Source: Rubripirellula sp. | GTDB taxonomy: Bacteria; Planctomycetota; Planctomycetia; Pirellulales; Pirellulaceae | Assembly (NCBI GenBank): GCA_029287555.1 | Contig: JARFQX010000531.1 | Coordinates: forward strand, 1 to 5,717 | Length of the DNA stretch: 5,717 bases | Direction: 5' to 3' | Part shown: positions 1 to 5,448 of the stretch, piece by piece | Numbering within the stretch: the stretch's first letter is position 1 | How the letters are laid out: each line of letters starts with the position of its first letter | Notes under the pieces: generated by a model | The model's input: only the letters and a program-made list of their open reading frames with translations | Databases searched by the model: none | Told to the model about the DNA's origin: nothing | Position numbers and translations under genes: made by a program

Positions 1-2
1 CG

Positions 3-98
3 GTGCGAGCCGCCCAGTGGGTCAGTCGGGCGATCGGGGCGAACGCTCGGCCGGTGGTCCACGAAACCGAACGCCGCTCCGCCGCCAAAGCAGCCTGA
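3..98 (+). CDS. Possible C-terminal end of an unidentified protein (partial, enters from the left)
   Basis: Reading frame 3 is open from the window edge to a TGA at 96-98 and gives a 31-residue tail beginning VRAAQWVSRAIGANARP and ending ERRSAAKAA. The composition, an amphipathic stretch followed by a charged, Ala/Lys-rich end, is what a bacterial protein C-terminus often looks like. The other two plus-strand frames across this stretch give Arg/Pro/Gly-rich low-quality peptides. No domain can be recognised from 31 residues, so no function is given. The frame could be open by chance, because GC-rich DNA has few stops. Confidence 0.35.
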   Translation: MRAAQWVSRAIGANARPVVHETERRSAAKAA

Positions 99-110
99 GG
101 CGGATCGGTC

Positions 111-141
111 GACGCGGCGCCTTGGACGCGGCGCCTTGGAC
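111..141. repeat. Perfect 14-bp tandem duplication
   Basis: The unit GACGCGGCGCCTTG occurs at 111-124 and again at 125-138 with no mismatch, followed by GAC, the first three bases of a third copy, at 139-141. Each unit contains the palindrome GGCGCC. It lies in non-coding DNA between two plus-strand genes. It looks like a simple replication-slippage duplication; nothing indicates a function. Confidence 0.85.
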
Positions 142-259
142 TCCGAGAAATGGACGAAAATCGGCAAACCACCGGGCGTTCTTTTGCGTAAATTGCCTCA
201 GGTCGGATTTCGCTCGTCCGGATCGAGCCGTCATCGTCGGCCGGCCTGCATCGAAACGT

Positions 260-274
260 CTTCGGTTATCGAAG
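260..274. repeat. Small perfect hairpin upstream of the membrane-protein gene
   Basis: CTTCG at 260-264 pairs with CGAAG at 270-274 around a 5-base loop. The right arm overlaps an 8-bp direct repeat TATCGAAG (268-275 and 286-293). It lies about 85 bases before the ATG at 359, where a promoter or leader would be. No T-tract follows, so it is not an intrinsic terminator. An operator or leader structure is possible, but the arms are short enough to occur by chance. Confidence 0.3.
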
Positions 275-358
275 GGAGGCGTATCGAAGCGAAGCCACAT
301 CCCGGCGTGTTCAAGGTCCTTCACCCCCATCACGATTCTTGTCAGAACGGTTGACTGC

Positions 359-1081
359 ATGGACACCACAGTTCCACAGATTCACGCGGAGACGGGCTTC
401 GAATCGGATGAGTCGCCGCCGCTTCGCGTGACCGGATTTATCTGTTTGGTGTGTGGCATCTTGAGCATTTTCAGCCCGATTGGGCGGGGGATGTTGATCT
501 TCCCTGTACTCGCCTTTGTGTTCGGTCTGATCGCGCTGCGGCGAAGCGACGGGCCTCCCCCGGTGGGTCGGCGTCCAGCGATGCTTGGAATGCTCCTGGC
601 GGCGGGATTCGGTATGTGTGGCGTGATGCTGCCGTTCTTAAAGTCGGAAACGCTCGGTAGCCAAGCGGAAAGATTTTCGCGTTACTACCTGGAAGTGATA
701 GCCCTGGGGCAAGATGAGTTTGCGCTGGAATTGAACAAGGACTACGTCAATCGGTTTCCCGAGACGATGTCGTTGAAAGAGCACTATTACGCCAACGATC
801 AATCCCTGCAACGATTCACGGAGTTTCGCGATAGCTCGGTCAACGAGATGATTCGCCAGCGAGGTCCCGGCGCCCCCTGGGTGCTCGATCGACCGGTCCG
901 GGTCTACTATTCCTACCGACGAGAACACGCCGAGGTGGTCTGGATGGACCCGACCGGTGAGGTTGAATCGAAGATCCTGATGATCTTGGAGTATCGCGTT
1001 GATTCCAAGGGCCAGGGCCAATGGAACGTGGCAAACGCGATGCCGTTGACGCAGCGATACGTGGCCGACTCCATTTTGTAG
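359..1081 (+). CDS. Three-helix membrane protein with a soluble C-terminal domain, DUF4190-like N-terminus, function unknown
   Basis: The protein has 240 residues. Three hydrophobic segments are visible at about residues 22-40, 43-60 and 74-93. The loop between the second and third is basic and Pro-rich (RRSDGPPPVGRR), so by the positive-inside rule that loop and the N-terminus are cytoplasmic and the C-terminal part is outside the membrane. The Gly-rich paired helices resemble DUF4190-type membrane segments. Residues about 100-240 form a soluble region: first helical (ERFSRYYLEVIALGQDEFALEL), then strand-rich around residues 178-228 (PVRVYYSYRREHAEVVWMD onward). An NTF2-like fold is conceivable but unproven. 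I chose ATG 359 because the acidic N-terminal tail and first helix follow at once. The frame stays open upstream to position 17, but that sequence is Arg-rich and unlike protein. No strong Shine-Dalgarno sequence precedes the ATG. The gene ends 42 bp from the convergent end of dnaE2. The family role is unknown; such proteins are common in planctomycetes (recollection, not a search). Confidence 0.85.
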   Translation: MDTTVPQIHAETGFESDESPPLRVTGFICLVCGILSIFSPIGRGMLIFPVLAFVFGLIALRRSDGPPPVGRRPAMLGMLLAAGFGMCGVMLPFLKSETLGSQAERFSRYYLEVIALGQDEFALELNKDYVNRFPETMSLKEHYYANDQSLQRFTEFRDSSVNEMIRQRGPGAPWVLDRPVRVYYSYRREHAEVVWMDPTGEVESKILMILEYRVDSKGQGQWNVANAMPLTQRYVADSIL

Positions 1082-1123
1082 GTTGGAAGTCCGTTGATCA
1101 GACAAATCGGCGTGTCCAAGGAG

Positions 1124-4100
1124 CTAATGAAAGTCGCGGGAGCGCATTCGTAGGCCGGTTGTTTCGTCGCTTAGATCGGTGAGTCGGCCGACAATCACGT
1201 GAATCACCCCGCGACGGTTTTCTAGCTTGCCGTCGACCAGCCACGCGTTGCTCGTGCGAGCAATTCGAAAGAAACGTTTCCAAACGGCGGCGAAGAGCAC
1301 CAGGTTCACGGTGCCTGTTTCGTCTTCCAAAGTAACGAAGGTAATGCCCTTGGCGGTTGAAGGTCGTTGCCGGAGTAGAACCAAGCCGGCGACACGGACA
1401 TGCCGCCCGTCGCGCAAGTTCGGCAGGTCGGATGATCGCACGCATCGCTTGTTCTCGAGTTCCGTGCGAACGAACGAGATCGGATGGGCTTTCAAGCTCA
1501 ATCCGGTCGTGTCGTAGTCCGCATGTACCTCTTCCATGAGCGACATCGGTATCAGGGTTTCGGGGGTCGGTTCTTGTTCGGGGATTGCTTCCAAGAGCGG
1601 TTGACGTCCTGGGTTTGCATCGCGTGACAGCGAATGCCAGACCGCCGCTCGACGGTCCCCGGCGATGGAGCCGAGCGCATCGGCGTCGGCCAGGATCGCC
1701 AACGTGGCTTTTCCCACCCCGGCACGCCGGTTCAGGTCGTCGATGTTTTGGTAAGGTCCACCGTTGCGTCGTTCCTTGACAATGAGCTCCGCCGCCTCAC
1801 GGTTAAGTCCACGAATGGTTTGCATCCCCAGACGGATCGAAGGCTGAGTCGTGTTCGTCCAGCATCGACGGTTGGGTCTGCCCGACGGCGGTGGCGACTT
1901 GTGGTCCGCTTCCAGAGTCGATTCCCAATCGCTGTGGTTGACATCGACGCCAAGCACGGTGATGCCGTGGTCGCGGGCGTCGCCGATCAGCTGGGCCGGA
2001 GCGTAAAAGCCCATCGGCTGACTGTTCAGGATCGCGGTACAAAAAGCGGCCGGGTAATGGCACTTCAGGTAACACGAGGCGTAAACGAGCAACGCAAAGC
2101 TGGCGGCGTGAGACTCGGGAAAACCGTATTCGCCGAAACCGCGGATCTGATGAAAGACGTGTTCAGCAAACTCCCGGGGGAGGCCGGTCCTTTTCATCCC
2201 ATCGAGGAGTTTAACACGGAAGCGATCGATCACACCGGGTCTTCTCCAGGCAGCCATCGCTCGTCGGAGTTGGTCGGCTTCGCCCGGTGTGAAGCCGGCG
2301 GCCACCACGGCGAGACGCATCGCTTGCTCCTGAAAAATTGGTACGCCGAGCGTCTTCTCCAACACACCGCGAATCGCGTCGTTCGGATAAACCACTGACT
2401 CCGGATTCTCTCGTGCCTTCAAGTAGGGATGCACCATGTTGCCCTGGATGGGACCAGGACGGACGATCGCCACTTCCACCACTAAGTCGTAGTAGCAGCG
2501 TGGTTGCAATCGCGGCAGCATGCTCATTTGGGCACGGCTCTCGATCTGAAACACCCCAATCGTATCGGCCGCGCAGATCATGTCGTACGTGGTTGAGTCC
2601 TCCTGGGGAATTGTCGCCAGGGTCAAGTGACGCGCATGGTATTGGTCGACCAGATCCAGACATCGATGCAACGCCGAAAGCATCCCCAACGCCAAGACAT
2701 CGACTTTCAAAATGCCAAGTTCGTCCAGGTCATCCTTGTTCCACTGAATCACCGTGCGGTCTTCCATCGACGCATTCTCGATCGGGCAAAGTTCGCAGAG
2801 ACTGCCGGCTGTCATGACCATGCCGCCTACATGCTGCGACAAATGTCGCGGAAAACCTTCGAGCGTTTCCACCAGGTAGACAAAGCGTTGGCCGGCCGTC
2901 GAGTCGGGATCCAGGCCTCCCCATCGGCAACGTTCCGCGAAGGCTTCACCGCTGCCGCCCAGTTTGGCGATCGCATCAATCGCATCGACCGAGACACCCA
3001 ATGCTTTGCCAACCTCCCGCACGGCGCTCTTGGTGCGATAGGTAATGACCGTTGCCGTCAGGCCCGCGCGATCTCGACCGTATTTGGCGTACAGATACTG
3101 CAGGACTTCTTCGCGGCGTTGATGTTCGAAATCCACATCAATGTCTGGCGCCTCGTTTCGCTCCCGGCTGACGAAACGCTCGAATAGCAAATCCGATTGG
3201 CTGGGGTCGACGTTGGTGATCCCCAGGCAGTAGCAAACCGCAGAGTTGGCTGCCGAGCCCCGACCCTGGCAAAGGATGTTCTGCTCGCGCGCGAATCGGA
3301 CCATGTCCCAAACGGTCAAGAAGTATGCCTCGTAGTGAAGCTCTTCGATCAACTTCAGCTCGTGGCGAAGCAGTTCAACCACTTTCGAAGGGACCCCGCC
3401 CGGCCAGCGACCTTTGGCTCCTTCCCAGGTCAATCGTTTGAGATGCTCAATCAGTGTCATCCCCGGCGGCGCGATCTCTTCGGGGTACTCGTAACGCAGT
3501 TCGTCTAAAGAGAACTGGCAACGATCCGCCACTTCAAGCGTTCGAGAGATCGCTTCGGGTACCTGTCGGTAAAGGTCCCCGATCTCCGATAGCGAACGGA
3601 GATGTCGCTGGCTATTGGCGAAGCGATCCCGATGCACTTGATCAATCGTGGTTCCATGCCGGATGGCGGTCAGACAATCGTGCATCAACATGCGGTCGGG
3701 CGTGTGGTAATGCACATCGCCGGCCGCCAGCAGCGGCAATCCGCTGCGTGTCGATAATTGTTGCAGTTGGCCGATGGAAGCGTTGTCGTCGACACCTCGA
3801 TGCAGTTCGCAGAACAGGTAACCACGATCTTCGAACACCTCGCGAAAGGATCCACGCAGAAACACGAGCGAGGGGATCCCGGGCAAGGCACCGTCGTGCA
3901 AGGAGCCAGATTGCGATGGTCCAACGTTTGGCGGCGAGGCGCGGTCCGGATCCATTCGTGGAATCAGACCAGCCAGCATCCCCGGACTGAATTCGACCAC
4001 GTCGCTCCAGGCAAGTTGGCATTCGCCTTTCTCAGCCCGCAGCCGCCCACGCGAAATCAGTCGGCACAGGCGACCGTAGGCCGCCCGATCGCTTGGCCAT

Positions 4101-4330
4101 AGCACCAAGGGTGGAGCGTCGATCGGATGGATTTCCGCACCCACGATGTAGGGCAGTCCCCATTCTTTGGCTGGCGTGTGACCCCGTACGACGCCAGCGA
4201 CCGAGGCGATGTCGGTCAAGGCGAATCCCGCATACCCAAGCTCCGCCGCCCGTTCGACCAGCTCGTGTGGATGCGAGGCGCCGAGCAGAAACGAGAAGTT
4301 GCTTTTGCTGTGCAGTTCGACGTACTGCAT
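1124..4330 (-). CDS. dnaE2: Error-prone DNA polymerase III alpha subunit, DnaE2/ImuC
   Basis: This is a complete 1068-residue C-family DNA polymerase of the DnaE2/ImuC group, which extends across damaged template and causes SOS mutagenesis in the cytoplasm. The N-terminal PHP domain spans about residues 1-220, with HSKSNFSFLLGASHP at 7-21 and AAGDVHYHTPDR at 202-213. The polymerase core follows: GRGSAANS at 356-363, PDIDVDF at 395-401 with catalytic Asp396 and Asp398, and ILKVDVLALGML at 540-551 with the third catalytic Asp544. A helix-hairpin-helix region lies near 857-886 (GGPYQNIDDLNRRAGVGKATL). An OB fold lies near 977-1049. The protein ends in the family-typical RSRDFH and lacks the C-terminal tau-binding extension of replicative DnaE. 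Length and ends match DnaE2 (roughly 1030-1090 residues), so the gene looks intact. ATG 4330 follows a GGAGG (4335-4339) by four bases, and homology starts at residue 1. In the PHP N-terminal motif the second His is replaced (His7-Ser-Lys9), as is usual in DnaE2. Two Pro/Ser-rich insertions (about 126-150 and 811-831) look like species-specific loops. imuA and imuB are not adjacent. Confidence 0.97.
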   Translation of the reverse strand: MQYVELHSKSNFSFLLGASHPHELVERAAELGYAGFALTDIASVAGVVRGHTPAKEWGLPYIVGAEIHPIDAPPLVLWPSDRAAYGRLCRLISRGRLRAEKGECQLAWSDVVEFSPGMLAGLIPRMDPDRASPPNVGPSQSGSLHDGALPGIPSLVFLRGSFREVFEDRGYLFCELHRGVDDNASIGQLQQLSTRSGLPLLAAGDVHYHTPDRMLMHDCLTAIRHGTTIDQVHRDRFANSQRHLRSLSEIGDLYRQVPEAISRTLEVADRCQFSLDELRYEYPEEIAPPGMTLIEHLKRLTWEGAKGRWPGGVPSKVVELLRHELKLIEELHYEAYFLTVWDMVRFAREQNILCQGRGSAANSAVCYCLGITNVDPSQSDLLFERFVSRERNEAPDIDVDFEHQRREEVLQYLYAKYGRDRAGLTATVITYRTKSAVREVGKALGVSVDAIDAIAKLGGSGEAFAERCRWGGLDPDSTAGQRFVYLVETLEGFPRHLSQHVGGMVMTAGSLCELCPIENASMEDRTVIQWNKDDLDELGILKVDVLALGMLSALHRCLDLVDQYHARHLTLATIPQEDSTTYDMICAADTIGVFQIESRAQMSMLPRLQPRCYYDLVVEVAIVRPGPIQGNMVHPYLKARENPESVVYPNDAIRGVLEKTLGVPIFQEQAMRLAVVAAGFTPGEADQLRRAMAAWRRPGVIDRFRVKLLDGMKRTGLPREFAEHVFHQIRGFGEYGFPESHAASFALLVYASCYLKCHYPAAFCTAILNSQPMGFYAPAQLIGDARDHGITVLGVDVNHSDWESTLEADHKSPPPSGRPNRRCWTNTTQPSIRLGMQTIRGLNREAAELIVKERRNGGPYQNIDDLNRRAGVGKATLAILADADALGSIAGDRRAAVWHSLSRDANPGRQPLLEAIPEQEPTPETLIPMSLMEEVHADYDTTGLSLKAHPISFVRTELENKRCVRSSDLPNLRDGRHVRVAGLVLLRQRPSTAKGITFVTLEDETGTVNLVLFAAVWKRFFRIARTSNAWLVDGKLENRRGVIHVIVGRLTDLSDETTGLRMRSRDFH

Positions 4331-4334
4331 AAGA

Positions 4335-4339
4335 CCTCC
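4335..4339 (-). promoter_or_regulatory. Ribosome-binding site of dnaE2
   Basis: On the minus strand the leader reads GGCGGAGGTCTT immediately before ATG 4330. GGAGG is a strong Shine-Dalgarno core four bases from the start, a little close but workable. It fixes the chosen start. No alternative upstream start is needed, because the DnaE2 motif begins within seven residues of this Met. Confidence 0.75.
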
Positions 4340-4347
4340 GCCGGGAT

Positions 4348-4365
4348 GGTGAATGAATGTTCACC
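4348..4365. promoter_or_regulatory. Candidate operator: 18-bp palindrome before dnaE2
   Basis: GGTGAA (4348-4353) and TTCACC (4360-4365) are perfect 6-bp inverted arms around the 6-base spacer TGAATG. The near edge is 17 bases from the dnaE2 start, just upstream of its ribosome-binding site. On the minus strand it contains GAAC, reminiscent of the GAAC/GTTC half-sites that several LexA groups use. DnaE2 genes are classic LexA targets in many bacteria, so an SOS box is the first hypothesis. The planctomycete LexA consensus is not something I can confirm from here. A possible -35 (TTGACT, 4401 down to 4396) lies upstream without a clear -10. Short chance palindromes occur, hence moderate confidence. 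Confidence 0.45.
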
Positions 4366-4683
4366 TTAGTGGTTGTCTTCATCGCGGTGAAGCCCAGTCA
4401 AGTCACGACCGGAAGCAGGCGAATAAAGGAGACCGTCGACCGAGCTACTGCGGCCGCTGAGGGGGACAAAAAGAAAAAGGGAGGAAAAGGATTCTTCCTT
4501 AATCGGGTCCTTATCTTTTGAGGACGCATCGTAGGGAACATACACCGACGTAAACAAGCGAGTCCCGTCGCGCATCGGCACCATTGCTTCGAACTTCGCG
4601 TACTCAGATCGAATTGCATCAGCCCTTGAAAGCGTCGGCTCGTCGCCCGCGAAGGGCGGAAGCAAGAACAGCAAGCACGCGTT
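4366..4683 (-). pseudogene. N-terminal remnant of a CocE/NonD-family (X-Pro dipeptidyl-peptidase S15-like) hydrolase
   Basis: Reading leftwards from 4683, the frame gives a hydrophobic, signal-peptide-like stretch (ACLLFLLPPFAGDEP) and then YAKFEAMVPMRDGTRLFTSV, continuing YVPYDASSKDKDPI. The MVPMRDGTRLFTSVYVP motif is the opening of secreted CocE/NonD alpha/beta hydrolases, where PI normally continues into a segment like LLxRTPY and a catalytic domain of several hundred residues. Here the similarity stops at about 4505. A Ser-rich unrelated tail follows to a TAA at 4366-4368. There is no ATG: only a TTG at 4672-4674 lies inside the hydrophobic stretch, and a TGA at 4705-4707 closes the frame upstream. 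Catalytic Ser/Asp/His are absent, so no activity is expected. Both ends appear lost, the 5' end at the tandem repeat of 4684-4715. The dnaE2 promoter probably lies inside the remnant. Recognition rests on the one motif block. Confidence 0.7.
4459..4491. other. Purine tract (pyrimidine tract on the minus strand)
   Basis: Of 33 consecutive bases, 32 are purines on the plus strand; the single exception is C4467. On the minus strand this is a T/C-rich run lying just after the point where hydrolase similarity ends. A weak stem on the minus strand (AAGGA-AGAA-TCCTT, about 4487-4500) precedes the T-rich run and could act as a poor terminator. The stem is short and A/T-rich, so I do not call a terminator. 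It may mark the deletion junction of the pseudogene. Confidence 0.4.
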
Positions 4684-4715
4684 CGGAGTCAGAAAGTGAC
4701 GGAGTCAGAAAGGGA
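4684..4715. repeat. 16-bp tandem direct repeat, two copies
   Basis: The units CGGAGTCAGAAAGTGA (4684-4699) and CGGAGTCAGAAAGGGA (4700-4715) are adjacent and match at 15 of 16 positions. The pair sits exactly at the 5' limit of the hydrolase remnant and replaces where its start codon should be. I suspect it is one member of a dispersed intergenic repeat family, but only one locus is visible here, so this is inference. Confidence 0.8.
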
Positions 4716-5047
4716 CGGGCGCAAATCAATCGATTCTCCATGCGAACAGGGGATCTGAAACAGCACACGACGATACAGCAGACGAAGAATCAGGACACGA
4801 CGAGACAAAGACGGATCGATTCATAGTGGGTCGCGACTGCTGGTCGGGCTTCAACAACCGATCCATCCGAATTGCGACGAATCGAGAGCCGGACCGAGAT
4901 CGACAGGCATAACGCAAACATCCATTGCTTCACGGGCTCTAGTGTGTAGGGCCGCTGGTTGTTGCCGGGGGGCTTACGTTTTGGAAACAAGAGCATTGTT
5001 GACGACGTTCAATGCCGGGGACTTCGGTTTGAATCTGGGGACGATCG
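4716..5047. other. Gene-poor stretch, possible dispersed-repeat DNA
   Basis: No frame here gives a convincing protein. The minus-strand ORFs of 63-68 codons overlap each other, lack Shine-Dalgarno sites and are Ser/Arg/Cys-rich. The stretch contains a 13-bp direct repeat (CAGCACACGACGA at 4761-4773, CAGGACACGACGA at 4791-4803; one mismatch, exactly 30 bp apart). Around 4941-4980 there is a G-rich segment (GGGCCGCTGGTTGTTGCCGG, continuing GGGGCTTACG) that looks like one arm of a long hairpin element whose second arm is missing. No RNA gene is recognisable. Confidence 0.45.
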
Positions 5048-5206
5048 ATGCGGCAACCGCCAATTCCGGTGCGGAGCGTTAATTCGGCGAATGCAGATCT
5101 GCAATACGTCACCGCCAACGAGGATCACGACCAAGGGATCGAGCTTAAGTCGCTTCACCCACGCTTGGCTGCTAGAAAAAGGGGCTCTACGAAATCGCCA
5201 AGTTGA
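5048..5206 (+). CDS. Small ORF, 52 residues, function unknown
   Basis: ATG 5048 is preceded by GGGGA (5037-5041) with a 6-base spacer, a reasonable ribosome-binding site, and an in-frame TGA at 5030-5032 bounds the frame. The peptide starts MRQPPIPVRSVNSANADLQY and is polar throughout, with an acidic middle (ANEDHDQGIELKS) and a basic tail (RLAARKRGSTKSPS). No domain, membrane segment or signal peptide is visible. A longer ORF exists on the opposite strand (5293 down to 5009) but has no ribosome-binding site and an odd composition. It may be a real small protein, a fragment of a decayed gene, or part of a dispersed repeat. Confidence 0.25.
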   Translation: MRQPPIPVRSVNSANADLQYVTANEDHDQGIELKSLHPRLAARKRGSTKSPS

Positions 5207-5256
5207 GTTGCCGCGGCCTTGAATGGTGAGCCCCGTCGCGCAACAGCCTGCTCCTT

Positions 5257-5263
5257 GAGGGAG
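5257..5263 (+). promoter_or_regulatory. Ribosome-binding site of the zinc-ribbon ORF
   Basis: GAGGGAG at 5257-5263 is a strong Shine-Dalgarno match, with 8 bases before ATG 5272. It is one of the best in the window and is the main reason to treat the short downstream frame as a gene start rather than chance. Confidence 0.65.
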
Positions 5264-5271
5264 ATTCGACG

Positions 5272-5448
5272 ATGATAGAAAACCCGTGTCCAAATTGTGG
5301 CCAGGCTCGCGAATCTCTCAGTACAGTCTGCGGCGAATGCGGCTGGCGTCCAGCGCCGATTCGTGAAAAGCACGCGGAACGTACGACCACCGAGAAATCA
5401 AGAACACTAGTCCTGAATCAAGCGAGCGTTGATTCGCAATTGTTTTAG
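5272..5448 (+). CDS. Small zinc-ribbon protein, 58 residues
   Basis: The frame ATG 5272 to TAG 5446-5448 encodes MIENPCPNCGQARESLSTVC then GECGWRPAPIREKH and a polar tail. Four cysteines sit as two knuckles, CPNCG (Cys6, Cys9) and CGECGW (Cys20, Cys23), ten residues apart. This is the standard four-Cys zinc-ribbon pattern, here binding a structural zinc. The ribbon fills the first 25 residues; the remaining 33 are Thr/Ser/Lys-rich and look disordered. The start is well supported by GAGGGAG eight bases upstream. Such ribbons often begin longer planctomycete proteins, for example ones with membrane domains, so this may be the surviving N-terminus of a truncated gene rather than a complete microprotein. 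No neighbour suggests a partner. The function is unknown. Confidence 0.6.
   Translation: MIENPCPNCGQARESLSTVCGECGWRPAPIREKHAERTTTEKSRTLVLNQASVDSQLF

Larger units (their letters stand above)
99..358. other. Non-coding gap before the membrane-protein gene
   Basis: About 260 bases with no ORF that looks like protein. All frames give Arg/Pro/Ser-rich peptides. The open frame that runs into the downstream gene lacks hydrophobic or domain-like character before Met at 359. The gap contains the 14-bp tandem duplication at 111-141 and the small hairpin at 260-274. It presumably holds the promoter of the gene at 359, but I cannot point to a convincing -35/-10 pair. Confidence 0.5.

Noticed and set aside
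17..358. Upstream extension of the membrane-protein frame back to position 17
   Set aside because: The extra 114 residues are Arg/Ser/Pro-rich without domain character and include the 14-bp tandem duplication. The protein-like sequence begins at Met 359.
1082..1123. Terminator between the convergent genes
   Set aside because: The 42-bp gap has no stem followed by a T-run on either strand, so no intrinsic terminator can be supported.
1634..2398. A 254-codon plus-strand open frame opposite dnaE2
   Set aside because: It is antisense to the conserved polymerase core, has an Arg/Val/His-rich composition dictated by the other strand, and shows no domain. Long antisense frames are expected in GC-rich genes.
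2627..3187. 186-codon and other plus-strand frames inside dnaE2
   Set aside because: Shadows of the polymerase gene on the opposite strand; no ribosome-binding site or recognisable motif.
4684..4803. CRISPR-like array (16-bp tandem units and the 13-bp repeats 30 bp apart)
   Set aside because: Only two copies of each unit, units too short, no regular spacers and no cas genes.
5009..5293. 94-codon minus-strand frame starting MDTGFLSSSNLPQG
   Set aside because: No Shine-Dalgarno sequence, odd composition, and it overlaps two better-supported small plus-strand frames. A hydrophobic patch (LDPLVVILVGGDVLQI) made it tempting, but it lacks other support.
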